DNA of 64,000 nucleotides from Agrostemma githago (GCA_958450325.1 OY288243.1:47508878-47572877); one strand, 5' to 3'. Shown: positions 32,651-44,395, counted from the first letter of the stretch. Notes: generated from the sequence alone by a model not told the origin. Translations and numbers: made by a program.

Positions 32651-34449
32651 CTGACTGAGGCTTGGACAAGGCGAAAGTCAGAGTAGCCACCAGGCCAATC
32701 GCGGATTGAAACCTGGCGGACTTCCGGTCGGGTCGTTTATAGTCCATTAGACTCGCGTGAAGGGCTCGCCAGCCATAAGCTAGAAGTCATACCTGAGCTG
32801 ATGACGATAACTCCGTGGTGAATTGGACTTGTCGCATAAGTCCTGGGTGCGCCTATATGGAGGCCCATCCCGTTAGATACCACCGTTGGCTTCCGCTGGG
32901 GAGGTATAGTGGGTTGCACGTCCCTGTTTGAGTCGTACCTGTATAAGTCACATAAAATGCATGCAACACGTAGGTAGCAAAATGACTCGCGCTGGGGGAA
33001 AATGATTTTTTGAAAACTTGAATTTTGAAATCTTGAAAATTTGAGATTTTTTTAATTTTGGAAACTTTGAGATTTTTGACTCCTAACAAAGATTAGGAAA
33101 GTAATTTGCAGTTTAAATAGACCGAAATTTGACCTTGTCGAAAAGGATCTTTTTTCGAATGGCTAGATTTGCAAATTTCAAAGTGGAATTTGAAGAGAGA
33201 GGCCTACCGACAGACTCGACTCTGGACGTGACCGGACGAGTTGACTGACACGACTGGACTCTCGAGGGGTTGGACCGTGACTCGGTAGGGGTGTGGGCCG
33301 CCTAACAAGACTCTTAAGTTGCGCTATCCCATAGCCTAGGCGAGTGGCAACACGGTCGCACGTCGAAACGGGATAGATATGCTATGGAGGGGATTGCAGT
33401 AGCCTGTAATGAGACTGTTTTAGTCTGGTGCCCCTCTGGATTTTTGATTTTTGGGTACATTTCCAAAGTGGGTATTGCCTCGAGTCCTGACAGATTCTTG
33501 TCTTCGACTGAGCCGAGTACTAGGACACACTATAGAAAGGAGGCTAGATTTTGGAAGTATTTGGATTATGTGAGTGGAAGGAGAACTTCTGTCTAATAGA
33601 AGCCCCCAGGACGACAAAGCTAGCTACTGAGAACATGACAGTGTCGTGACCGGAGTGATGGCACTTTTTGAATGTGTGTGAATGTGAGTGGTTGTGCCTC
33701 TGTTGAAAGGCTGCCTACGTATTCACGTGTGGTGAAATCAAACCATGCCGTAGTTCAGTGGACTGGAAGATGTATTATGGCGCCTAGTTTATTAGGGCTT
33801 TGTGTGTAACTAGCCAGAGCGATGGTGAAGGCTAGGTGCATTCCCAATGATGTCTTGATCAAAGGGCTAGAATTGTTAGGATGTTAATCCTGTGACTGTG
33901 AGCGTTCTTCGGGGTAGCCCCCAGAGGTGGTGTGAACTATTTGGGCATGTTCTATGCCGACTGCAAGTTGAGTTCCCGTGTTTGGAGTTGGTAACTGGTT
34001 TGGATGGAATTTTAACGAGTTTTGTTCTCGGGATTTTAACGAGTTTTGCTCTCGGGATTTTTAACGAGTTTTGCTCTCGAGGAATTTGATGTTTTTGGAA
34101 ATTTGGTGCTAGGAAGTAAATGGCTTTGATGACTCGAAATCTGGAGCTCGGTTCTGTGGAGCTAAGGCTTCGAGGGCTGGTTTGATAATGTGGGATCTGG
34201 TTTTGATGACTCGAAATCTGGAGCTCGGTTCTGTGGAGCTAAGGCTTCGAGGGCTGGTATGATAATGCGGGATCTGGTTTCCATGTCCGGCCCTAATTGT
34301 TAGGGGTATCCTATGGAGCTTGAATCCTCAAAATTCCGGGCTGTCTCTGGCCTGGGTCTCGGGAAGGTCTTGAGGGTTGTAATGTGGGAAGGCTGAGTGT
34401 GGTGTTAGCTGACCAGCTTGATTGTTACTCCCCTATTGGATGGCATGGA

Positions 34450-34640
34450 TAATTTTGAATTTGACCGTACCGCGGTCAAAGGATTTTCACTTGAGTTGAC
34501 CGTTGACCACGGTCATGGGTATTTGATTTTTGATTGACCTCTTAGCCGCGGTCATGGGTTTTGATAATTTTGACCGTACCCTGGTCGTGGGGCTTTCCCT
34601 TGAATTGACCGTTGACCACGGTCATGGGTATTCTGAATTT
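34450..34640 (+). repeat. Hairpin minisatellite of GACCG/CGGTC units
   Basis: Units include TTTGACCG-TACCG-CGGTCAAA and two copies of GACCG-TTGACCA-CGGTC, with variants such as GACCGTACCCTGGTC. They lie in the 3' region of the gag-only element. Confidence 0.75.
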
Positions 34641-34659
34641 TTTTTGATGATGGCCTGCT

Positions 34660-34830
34660 TTTTTTTTTTGGCCTTTTGCTTTTTTCCTCATGGACTTTCG
34701 ATTTTTTTTTGTGTCCAGTTTTCTTTTTTTTTGATGGTCTTCTTTTTGTTTTGGCCCTTTCTTTTTTTTTGATGGCATTCTTTTGTTTTTTTTTTTACTT
34801 TTGATTTTTTTTTGTCCAGTGTTTTTTTTT
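34660..34830 (+). repeat. T-rich low-complexity tract
   Basis: Repeated T8-T10 runs are separated by words such as GGCC, CTTTTG and GTCCAG. On the element's coding strand it is A-rich. Confidence 0.8.
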
Positions 34831-35312
34831 GCCGGTCAGACTAACACCTAAGGTAGGGATTGGTCAGTCTTATTGGAAGGGTATTTTATTGTGGGAAATG
34901 GGCTTGCCTCCCTTCTTGAACCCAAACTAGGAGATTACCTAGATTTGTCATAGGATTCATACCGCTCCTGCTACGGGTAGTTATGTGGTTTTTCTATACC
35001 AGACATGGAATAGGTAAAAAAAGAAAACACGGGCACGGTTTCCTGCAGTCATTATAGATGTGCCCATAATAGTCACGTGCGTGTGCTCACAGTGTATGAT
35101 GGTGTTCATCATGTTCTCGGAAACACATAAGGAATATATATGAGAAAGAATATTGAAAGCTGATTTTATTGAATTTTGAAAAAGAGGACAGAATACAACT
35201 GACTCTGACTCTGATTTTGACTTTGACTTCGACTTTGAAGGGAATAGTACATCCTAGACTCGGACTCAGACTCAGACTCAAATCGGATCCGGACTCTCGG
35301 ATAATGTTGTCA

Positions 35313-36131
35313 TTAGTCGTTGGCTTCTAAGGACTCGAGTTGATGTCCAGTATAGCCTTTAGTATTAACTTCACCCAGATCTTCATTATGTCGAAGATCG
35401 TCTTCAATCCTAATGCCCATTTCGGTAAGTACGACAAAGTTTGAAATGCCGGCATATCTAAGATGGACGCGGTAAGAAGGCAGGAGGCTGTTGACGAAGG
35501 CCTCCACTAGCGTCTTCTCGTTGGGCTTGTTTACCAACTTTACACTCTCGGCCCTCCATCTTTGAAGATATTTAGTGAACCCTTCTTTGGGCTCTTGGGC
35601 CATGACTTCCAGAGTACGCATTGTAGTCTGGATCTCGATATTATCGGCGTAGTTCCGAGCGAACTCTGTTGCCACATCATCCCAAGTCAGGTATTTCTTG
35701 GAATCGAGCCTGTAGTACCAGGCTTTGGGGTGCTTCTGGAGGGAGGAAGGGAATAAGTGCTTAAACATGGTGTACTTTACCCCTTTGACTGCCATGAAGT
35801 CTTTGAAGGCCCGGATATGATGGACCGGGTCTTCGGTACCCTCAAACATAGGAATTCCCGTCAAGTTGAGGTTGGCCGGTAGCTCGTTACTCAAAGGTGA
35901 ATAAATGCGAGCATTTTCGGAGTGGATTGAGTTGCTTGTTGATAAGTGAACTTGCTCCTCGAGCCTGCGAACAACACTGACCAATTCGGCTATGGGCCCA
36001 GTGGACTCAGATCCATCAACTGGGACCGTCTTCTCTACAGTTCTCAGGCGAGTGTCCAAAGTTGCTTGGTTAGCAAGGATGGAGGTCAGTTGAGTCTCGA
36101 TTTTGGTTAGGGCATCTTTCAAATCGTCCAT
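35313..36131 (-). CDS. Gag of the gag-only Retand-type element, 272 aa
   Basis: An uninterrupted frame from ATG (36131) to stop (35313). The first ~75 residues are predicted to be helical or coiled-coil (repeated Leu/Ile spacing in DLKDALTKIETQL). A retrotransposon capsid domain spans about residues 90-250, with PVHHIRAFKD, a Trp-Tyr motif, TWDDVA and a Leu-rich end. The zinc-knuckle region seen in related gag genes (49070-49180) is absent, so the protein may package RNA less directly or rely on a partner Gag. It could form or join particles supplied by an autonomous relative. The very similar LTRs and intact frame suggest recent activity. It belongs to the same family as the pseudogene at 20258-21705. 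Confidence 0.85.
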   Translation of the reverse strand: MDDLKDALTKIETQLTSILANQATLDTRLRTVEKTVPVDGSESTGPIAELVSVVRRLEEQVHLSTSNSIHSENARIYSPLSNELPANLNLTGIPMFEGTEDPVHHIRAFKDFMAVKGVKYTMFKHLFPSSLQKHPKAWYYRLDSKKYLTWDDVATEFARNYADNIEIQTTMRTLEVMAQEPKEGFTKYLQRWRAESVKLVNKPNEKTLVEAFVNSLLPSYRVHLRYAGISNFVVLTEMGIRIEDDLRHNEDLGEVNTKGYTGHQLESLEAND

Positions 36132-37503
36132 CTTGCGTTGGCGTCTGGTTTCGGGTGGCCTGTCTGTAAGAGCACCACGTAATCAGAGAGGTTGCTTCGG
36201 AACTCAAACTCACCAAGGCATGAGAAATAGCGTAAGAGGAGGGACGGCCCCAGTTTGACTCGGGTTAGACTCCCCTAAGACAAATGTGTAGGGTACGATT
36301 CTCGAAGTGACTGTGATTAGTCATTCCGTCGGAGAATAGCCCCCAAGTGAGGCTAGGGACTCAGATGGTGTGGCATCTAAGTGACTCGAAAGTGGGTTAT
36401 GTGAGACACGTGTAAGACATGACCCTTAGAGCAACCGTGATTGATCGCCCTGCTAAGGGGTAATCCCCAAGTGGGATTGAAGATTTTGTTAAGACTCGAG
36501 TGTGGGACGAGTGACCCTTAGACGTAAGGACCGTGAACCTTTTGTTATAGGGCTATGCCTTGTAAAAGGTTGACTCGGAAAAGACACCTAGACGGGTGAC
36601 TTGCGAAAGGTGGGCCTTCCTTAGGATTCGGCAAGTGGGCCTAGTCCTGTTCAAAGGAAGGTTCACGTGGGACATCCCTAGACATTTTGACTCGATTGTG
36701 TTGACGGGCCCTCCTTCGTAAGAGTATGTCTTACGTAGGTGGGCCTTGCCTTAGTCTAATAAGGCGGACTGGGATAGGGAAGAAACTCGTGATGTAAGAT
36801 CGACGGAGTTTTGACGCTAAAGACCTTGACAACTTAAGACTCAACCCGACACTGCTAAATACGGGAAGTTCTAGAAGAGGGAAGGTTTTGAAAATTGATG
36901 ATTTTTGAAAAAGGACCGAGTGGACTCGGTGAATGGCCCAAATTTCCGAAAAAGAGGACGAAAAGTCATTGGGCCATGAGTTTTGAAAGTTCGAGTTTTG
37001 ATTTGGGCAGCATACCGGCTAGAAAATAGGCTATTTTGAGTAAAATCATAAGTCCTAAATTCGGTATGTGTCCCGGGTTTTGAAAATTGAATATCTTGAA
37101 AAGGAGGATGTAATTTTTGAAAAGTTGATATTTTTGAAAACGACTCGGAAACCAAGTAGCACGTAGTCACACAAGCATTATAACGACGTCATGTATGCTC
37201 TACACTAAGTCTCGGTCGGTCTGCAAGGGTCTATACCAGTGTACATCGTCTCGGGACGGACTCTCTAAGTCGAGTTGAGCTTAGAACATGCCGCGAAACC
37301 CACTCGAATCGACTATGGACACCTTTTGACATATCCATGTTGGAGTACATCAACGGTATAGTGGGACGTCGGTCACCAGTACCGGCCCGGGAAAATATGG
37401 GTTATGCATGAACCGTAGAACTAACACGCGTATTGTATTTGTCAAACGATTTCTATTCGAGTCTCACCCTGAGGATGCCGATGGTAAGTCACACATCAGT
37501 TAA
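36132..37503 (-). other. Leader between primer site and gag
   Basis: About 1.37 kb with no convincing frame; the small ORFs lack coding character. Long leaders before gag are common in Tat-type elements and may hold packaging signals. Confidence 0.6.
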
Positions 37504-37521
37504 TCCCCAGCGGAGTCGCCA
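37504..37521 (-). other. Primer binding site
   Basis: TGGCGACTCCGCTGGGGA on the minus strand, three bases after the LTR. It is the type used by Tat/Ogre/Retand elements, probably pairing with an arginine tRNA; I recall that link from the family and have not verified it here. Confidence 0.8.
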
Positions 37522-37524
37522 AAT

Positions 37525-39841
37525 TGTGGACATGACATAGGTCCACCCCGACGCGGCCACGCGCGGGTTTGGGTAGGCGAATGAATCTCCATATGAAACG
37601 GATCGAATTGAAATTTAGGTCTATGTGGAGTCGCCACCGAATTTTGTGGTTATTCGGAACCATTCGAGCCCACTCTATGTCGTAGTGGTCCGTATACAAA
37701 ATACGGCCCATTTCCGATGTCTGAGTTTATTGGGCTCGTCCCTTTGCATTTGATACCAATACCGACATTATCGGATATTGTGTATTGAATGACTCTCGTG
37801 CGCCAACGGTTTCGGGCATCCGGAAACCGAGGTTCTGAGTAAGGGGTGAGGGTACGTGTTGGGAAGCCCACAAAGGACACCCAACCCCGCCCGCACATTA
37901 GCGGCCTCTACTAAGAATTCGAGTGACTTACAATACGCGCGCTAGTTAAATGGGAAAATGATATGCAAAGATTATTTTCCCTAAACATGTGAATGGAATT
38001 GAAAAGGGTTTCTAAGTCGATTTAATGCAATTAATTCTACGTCAAAGTGGAATTTTAGCATGTGGATTCATTTTAGTAAAATAAAATAAACGACAAAAAT
38101 CGACAAAGGAAACAATCAAACCGTTAGTAACGATGTAACGAGTAATAAATTGAGTAAAGATATAGATGTGATGAATGCATGATTTTGGAAAGAATAGTAG
38201 GTCACGTGATGGATTAACACGTGTTGACCGAGGTCAAGGAAAAAAATATATCGAGATCTAAAAAAAATGTTTTGTCTAAAAAAATGATGTTCGAAGAATA
38301 ATAATAAAAAAGAGCGAAATTGTTTTCTTCGGAAAATTGATGATTTTATTAAATCGCGTACAAATATTGCGTAATTTGCACTCGACTTAATATTTTCGAT
38401 ATCCGTCGTATTCAATATTCGATTATGAAATCGATATTAAATACTTGGAATAATTTATACTCGATTTTGATGTTTGTCATATCCCATATCCGATTATTGA
38501 ATCGGTATGAAATGCTAGAGCGAAAACTTGAAGAAAATAATATAAGTCGTTTTAAATTAACTAGCACGATATAAATTTTCTCCGCGTTTATTAATGTCGT
38601 AATTAATTCAATTGAATTAGAGGACATCTATATTAGCATCAACGAAAATCGTGTTAATTAATTTATTTGACTAAATCATTAGATTCGACATCCAATTATG
38701 GAATTGGTATCGAATCTAATAGATCGACACCTTAAAAAAACTCGCCTTGATTCCCTCCGCATCCCGACATCATAATTAATTCTTGCGAATTGTTTGGTGT
38801 CGGATCCGCATCAACGGGTTTCGACCCTTATTAAATATAATGCTTGTTTTTGAAAATTAATGTAAATATACGACTAATGATAATGATGCAAACAAAATAA
38901 AAAAAATATTGTTTAAGTTAACTTATCTCAATAATCAAATAATCGGGGTATTGGAACAAGCGACTGTCAACGCTGTGTGCAGTACACTTGTATATTCGTG
39001 TTTCCTTATTCCGATACCCCTCTTATTCGACACAAATCGATAAGTATTTTAATGTTTTGTATTAGTCTTATCGATATTATGATGCAATAAAGGAAAAAAA
39101 AAGAAATAAAAAAGTAAGAAAAAGCGAAGAAGATGACGAGAGGAAGAGAAGAAGGAGAGAACGGGGTTTTGACACCCTCAACCTACATGTTCTTGTCTCG
39201 GATCGATCTCGTAACCGTGGCTTTAACACAAGAGTCTTCGAGGTTTTATGGAGGTTAAGTTATGGTGGCTCGGGATTGATTCCTAAAACTAGGTTTAGGG
39301 TTTTTTTTGCTAGTGTGGAATTGCTAGGGTTTGATTAGGGTTTGTAATAGATGTTGTATGTGTGTGTAGGGTTGCTCTAGGGTTTTTTTTTCAATGTGTG
39401 AAAGTGTGTTGCATGGGGGTGTTTATATAGGCATGGTCATGCACTTTGGTGTCTAGGGTTTTGCCTTGACGGACTTGACCTGATGGCCCGTCTGAAGATG
39501 GACTGTTGGTTTTGCTTCTTGAGTTGGACTTTTGATGTTGTGAATGGTTGTTTTGTATGTCTCGGAAACGACCTTGACCAGGGTTGACCCAATCGCAAAA
39601 AGTCGGTTTTAATTCCGGTGTCGGTTTTGGCCCAAATTAGCTTTATTTGATTGAAAACGGCCCACTGGACCGGGATTCGAGGTTGATTTTGTGAGATTTG
39701 TACTCTGTAAGTGTGTTAGCCAGCGATTAATGGATTTGAGCCCGTATCCGAGCGCATAGAAGCACGTTAGCGTCCGATCATCATCGGGTGTTTTTTGGAA
39801 ACTGTCATAGACACCTGGCAGTCAAAATGCGGGTGTCTACA
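37525..39841 (-). repeat. 5' LTR of the gag-only element
   Basis: Same length as and nearly identical to 30323-32639. Its right edge is followed by the ATGCT duplication. TATA-like TATATAAA lies at 39422-39429 (minus strand). Confidence 0.95.
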
Positions 39842-39846
39842 ATGCT

Positions 39847-40302
39847 CTATTAAAATTCATTCGAAGTTTGACAGGAAGCATCGTGGAGTTGTTATTCCAG
39901 TAAAAACTCCACGTCTTCCGAATCATTTCTATCACGGAGTGAAGTAATCCTTGAAAAAAAATCAATTTATTTCACAATTGCTTCATCTAATCAAAAAAAA
40001 ACAATGACGATAACAACAAACTTATTTATCGTCTCTAAGCACAAGTGTAACTAAAGGACATGGTTTCTTTGATGATAACATAAAACTCCTCCAACATAGG
40101 TAAAAAAAAAGAAAAATGCGAGACCAATTAATGCAATAAGATGCAGCAGCATTAACCGGGGAAAAAAACTGTATTGTCAAAATCTAAGGCTTACAATAAA
40201 TTAGCTTTTTTTGGCCAAGCTTTACTCAATCCAAAAGTGCAAAGTAAAATGAGAATGTTCCTATGATTAGTTTAACAGAAGAAAAGGTGAAAGACCAAGT
40301 TG

Positions 40303-40305
<3 letters not shown>
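39847..40305 (+). other. Continuation of the interrupted CACTA or its host DNA
   Basis: It joins to 30322 once the gag-only insertion is removed. A 34-codon stretch (about 39844-39948) is open and protein-like (HSKFDRKHRG, then VVIPVKTPRLPNHFYHG), preceded upstream of the insertion by a TTTTTTCCTACAG acceptor-like site. I do not recognise the protein, and alternative frames are also open. Confidence 0.3.
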
Positions 40306-40343
<38 letters not shown>

Positions 40344-40358
40344 TGTGTGTGTGTGTGT
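40306..40358 (+). repeat. Compound microsatellite (TA)n(GA)n(GT)n
   Basis: Three adjacent dinucleotide runs directly before the left end of a TIR element. Confidence 0.95.
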
Positions 40359-41223
40359 AAAGATCAAGTGAGTACTCTTTTTTTTTAGTCCATAAGTCCT
40401 ATTTAGAACCATTGATTTAGATGGGATGGATGGTGGTCATTGAGTCTAGTAATTAAGGTAATAACTAACATATTTTGGAAAAAATATAATAAAATCCTCT
40501 CTCTCCTCTCTTAATTATCTCCAACCGCCTAACTCACTTGATCACGTTTGATCAAGTTTACCCAAAATACATATGTGGTCTCATAATCAGCGTGTCACAT
40601 TGACGTATTGTAAGTGTTACTTTAATGAATAAATGATGTTACTCTAAGTAATTAATGGTGTTATTCTTTGTCTCATGGTTAAACAATGCCACATGTCACT
40701 CATTAGAGTGTTGCCACATGTCACTCATTAGAAGCTCATAAAAAACTTGTTGGAATGCTTTTTTATGTTTATATATAGATAGATTACTCTGACGCATTAT
40801 ATATCGTTCTTTAAAGAACGACAATCATTAATTTGGTAATGAATGGTTCCAATCCAAGTTATCCTCAGTTACTTTGGTAATCATTTGTTTAAACAACGCT
40901 GCTGTCCTTAGTTACTTTAATGCATTATGTCTGTTACTCTAACTGACGAAAGGTGTTACTCCAATAGAACTGAGATGTTACTCTAACCAAATGCACATGT
41001 ATTAAATAAAATATAGAGTTAATTACTACGTAGCACAGTGCTACTTGTAAAAAAATGTGCACAAAATCAGTTATTCTTGTAAACAAAAAAAAAAGAAAAA
41101 TATTTTTATCATGACCAAAAACACAAGTATTCTCTAAACACATGTTCCTCCTCCTCTTCTTCCTCAGTGTCTTCCTCAGTCTCCTCATCTTCGTCGTCGT
41201 CATCCACTTCCTCAGTGTTACTC

Positions 41224-41545
41224 CCATGCAGCCAATGTGTTACTTCAACTCTTACGTTGTGTTACTCTAACTGGTAAAGTACGTTACTCTAACATCATCA
41301 TCAAAAACTGTTTCTCAACGTTCAGTGTGTTACCGTAATTGCAATTAAGTGTTACTATAACGTTAATACATATGTGTTACGCCCATGCAGCCAATGCGTT
41401 ACTTCAACTCTTACATTATGTTACTCTAACTGGTAAAGTACGTTACTCTAACATCATCATCAAAAACTATTTTGTAACGTTCAGTGTGTTACTGTAATTG
41501 CAATGGAGTGTTACTGTAATGTAGATCGTATGTTACTTCAACGTC
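41224..41545 (+). repeat. ~160 bp tandem duplication rich in GTTACTCTAA
   Basis: CATGCAGCCAATG...GTTACTTCAACTCTTAC starts at 41225 and again about 160 bp later, with a few base changes. Both copies continue with TTACTCTAACTGGTAAAG. Confidence 0.85.
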
Positions 41546-41626
41546 GTGACTGCGTTCATAGAAAACAAAACAATATTATCAGTAGACCTCATTGAAAACC
41601 CAAATAAAAAACATAAAACTCTGAAA

Positions 41627-41840
41627 TCAATATCAATTAACCATCAATATGAATCTATGATGAATGAGATGACAATGAAAACAATATCAACATGAAAATT
41701 GACGTAAAAAGGGAAGTCAAATCGACGTGAAATATCAATTAACCATCAATATGAATCTATGATGAATGAAATGACAATGAAAACAATATCAACATGAAAA
41801 TTGACGTAAAAAAAGAAGCCAAAGCGACGTGAAAGAATTT
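41627..41840 (+). repeat. ~108 bp tandem duplication
   Basis: The block with ATATCAATTAACCATCAATA, ATGAATCTATGATGAATGA and AACATGAAAATTGACGTAAA occurs twice in a row, almost identical. Confidence 0.85.
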
Positions 41841-42259
41841 TAATTTTTGTTAGTCGATCGCTGAATTAAAATTGAAGCAAAACGTGAAAGAAATATCAAA
41901 ACTCACCATTGTTATACTCGATCAATTGCTTTTCAACAGTTGATGATGATATCGCGCTCATTGAATCCATAGTAACGGGATTTTGAACCCAGATTTGATT
42001 TAATGAATGACGGAACGTGATGGTGGAAGTTTTTTTTTAGGTTTTGATGAATTTTGCAACGTGAATGATTGAATGATGAATGAACGTGATCATGGGGTTA
42101 TTGTTTCCTAAAATCATGGGAGCTACTTTAGAAACGTAAATCTCTCTTTTTTTAAATGCAAATAATTGGAAGCATCTTGTTCATCCATCCTCATCCCATC
42201 CAATAGATGAGATGAGGACTTAGGGACTCATATAGAGTAAAGGACTCATAAGAGCCTTA

Positions 42260-42263
<4 letters not shown>

Positions 42264-42303
<40 letters not shown>
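42264..42303 (+). repeat. (TA)n microsatellite
   Basis: An uninterrupted TA run between the TIR element and the MITE that follows. Confidence 0.95.
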
Positions 42304-42304
<1 letters not shown>

Positions 42305-42307
<3 letters not shown>

Positions 42308-42546
42308 GTAGGTTCAAATAAGGTCAACAACTTTTTTAAGTCTATATTAAAGTTACAGATGACATACGATAAAGTTGCATTTGTTCAAAATTGATATGTA
42401 ACTATAACATTCAGCGCTTTTATCATTTCAAGTGATAAAGTACAACTTTATCACTCATCTCATGTAACTTTAAACACTTTTTGTGTAACTTTAACACTGG
42501 AACTTATGAACTTAAAAAAGTTATTGACCTTATTTGAACCTACTTC
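42305..42546. mobile_element. MITE with ~36 bp near-perfect inverted ends
   Basis: Left end GAAGTAGGTTCAAATAAGGT and onward to TTTTTTAAGT is mirrored at the right end with one visible difference. 242 bp in total, no coding. It lies between TA-rich runs, so a TA-type target is likely but cannot be proved within the repeats. Inside, the words GTAACTTTAA and ACAACTTTATC recur. Confidence 0.8.
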
Positions 42547-42563
42547 TCTCTCTCTCTCTCTCT

Positions 42564-42599
<36 letters not shown>
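42547..42599 (+). repeat. (TC)n and (TA)n microsatellites
   Basis: A TC run is followed by a long TA run immediately right of the MITE. Confidence 0.95.
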
Positions 42600-42601
<2 letters not shown>

Positions 42602-42976
42602 GTTTGAGTGGTTATGCACTTATACCCATTGTCACTGAGACAAGGAAGAGAGCAAGAACAATAAGGAATAAACATGTGAGGTGAGCCAATCTGTTGACCT
42701 CTCAATAAATTCACGTTGCTCCCTTTGAACTCTCTATAAATTCACAATCCAAGAATCACGGATTGATGTCCTAAAAGGGAAGGTCAGCATCACATCCGTT
42801 GCTATGACCGCCACAAAATCAAATTCTCTGTTTCAGCCAAAAACACACACATATAATCATATCTCAGCTGCTATGAACTTAAAAGTGTCTTAGATATACT
42901 GACCACGGTTCTATATTGCTTTGAATCTGTATTGAAAGTAGTAGGTGGCTGAAGATTACCCAAGTATAGCTGGCTA

Positions 42977-43213
42977 CTCCCTCCGTTTTTTAAGTTTCTT
43001 CTCATTTCTTTTTGCACTTAGATTAAGAAAGTTGTTAAAATATTGTAAAGTAATGAATGTGGGCCTTATGAAATGACTTGTATCCAATGGGATGAATTCA
43101 ATGAGAACAAAAATCTCAAATAAGATGAACAAAAAAGGAAAGATTAGAAATGAGAAGAAACAAAAAAACGGCCCAAAAAGAAATACGAGAAGAAACATAA
43201 AAAACGGAGGGAG
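42977..43213. mobile_element. Stowaway-type MITE
   Basis: Ends CTCCCTCCGTTTTTT and AAAAAACGGAGGGAG, flanked by TA at 42975-42976 and 43214-43215. 237 bp. A classical Stowaway terminus and target. Confidence 0.9.
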
Positions 43214-43215
43214 TA

Positions 43216-44395
43216 GTAGCTAATACTCTTCAACACATGATGAAGTTCACCATAAAATCTTAGTAAAACCAATGTAGTTTACTCATTTCGAGAAAATTAA
43301 GCTAATCAACCAATTACATATCCAAAGTCAGTAATCAGTGCACAACCAAACAATAAAACTAAAAATAAGCTTACGTCAGTGCATAGAAATGGGAGAAGGC
43401 CATTTAGGGAGCACAAACGAGAAGAGAAATCGATGCCCATCCATCGCACCACGACTTTCAACCTGATGAGTACGGAGATTAAATGAAAACATACAATCAC
43501 GCTTACAAAAATACACGACTTCTGCTACAAAAGGATCAAAAAATAAAGGCTGAACTCACAAGTAATAATCCTATGGAGATCATCATGAGACACTTTATAC
43601 ATCGAATACCACTCTCCAACCACACAATTCTTCAACCTGCACACCTTAAACACATAATGGTTTTTTCTCAAACACCTGATAAATACATTGATTTAACATG
43701 ACATCAAATTAAAATGATGAATATTCACAAACATAAATTAACTAAAATTAAACTATTCAAATGATGGATAATACCTGTTGTGTAAAGAATAAAATATGGA
43801 CAGGAAGAAGAAACAAAGGAGTTCTTATTGGTGCATTCCCATGGAAATACATATAGAAATCAACAAGTACACACATGACAAGATCCAACTCAATTACCTT
43901 CAAGAAACTGATATTTTCAGCATTCGGGGGAGAAAAATTTAACACAAATACCTCTAGAACATCATGACTGGTGTTTTTGTCAAACTTGTGTCTCAATATC
44001 AGCATTAAATCATACAATTAATTCAAATAATCGAGTAATAGCGTTTGACGTATGAAAGGCCAACATAAATGAGTGATAACAGTGAATCGAAGTAGAAAAT
44101 CATCAAAATTTGAACACAAAAACTCCAATAATCGATGCAATTGAACTATTAGGGTTTAGAAATGGAGAAAAAAAACAGAAATTGAACAATGAGAAATGTA
44201 AAATTACTGTATGCTGGATTCACTCATAGTATTGGCGAACAAGAAGAGATTGAAAATGGAGGATTTCAGATCGTGGTCGTGTTATGGTTTCTGGAGAAGT
44301 TCGATTAGAAATCGTCATTACAGGCTCGTTGTCGAAATTGCCATTTTTGCTTGAGAGATAAGAGTGTTAACCATGGTACCGATGGGATGAAGAGG
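43216..44395. other. AT-rich DNA without a recognisable gene
   Basis: Only short frames occur, none with a recognisable domain. It may be the interior of the CACTA whose left end is at 29478, but no terminal repeat marks its end. It stops where an Athila-like LTR begins at 44396. Confidence 0.4.

Larger units (their letters stand above)
32651..35312 (-). other. Long non-coding 3' region of the gag-only element
   Basis: No pol domain is visible. It holds three short CGAG...CTCG units (33995-34085), a two-copy ~76 bp tandem (about 34127-34280), GACCG...CGGTC hairpin units (34450-34640), T-rich tracts (34660-34830) and GACTCT-like hexamers (35200-35290). Long repeat-bearing 3' regions are typical of Tat-lineage elements. 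Confidence 0.8.
30323..39841 (-). mobile_element. Young gag-only Retand-type element (TR-GAG-like), TSD ATGCT
   Basis: Two 2317 bp LTRs (30323-32639 and 37525-39841) flank a 4.9 kb interior. On the minus strand the order is 5' LTR, primer site 37521-37504, leader, gag, long repeat-rich 3' region, polypurine tract and 3' LTR. The duplication ATGCT (30318-30322 and 39842-39846) is perfect. By eye the LTRs differ at about four substitutions and two one-base indels, so it is recent. There is no protease, reverse transcriptase or integrase, so it must use another element's enzymes. Confidence 0.95.
40360..42262. mobile_element. TIR DNA element, ~1.9 kb, non-autonomous, class uncertain
   Basis: Left sequence AGTCCATAAGTCCT ... 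GATGGGATGGATGG is matched, inverted and imperfectly, by the right end (rc AGTCCCTAAGTCCT ... GATGGGATGAGGATGG). The inverted ends are about 60-70 bp. The interior repeats the word GTTACTCTAA many times (about 40610-41540), has a ~160 bp tandem duplication (41224 and 41384) and a ~108 bp one (41637-41830). No transposase frame. A Mutator-like origin is my guess. Confidence 0.5.

Noticed and set aside
35200..35300. Ser/Glu repeat extension of the gag-only Gag
   Set aside because: The hexamer repeat lies after the stop codon at 35313 and is in no frame continuous with gag.
43757..44017. 86-codon minus-strand frame
   Set aside because: No recognisable motif, AT-rich surroundings, and no start context or neighbour to support it.
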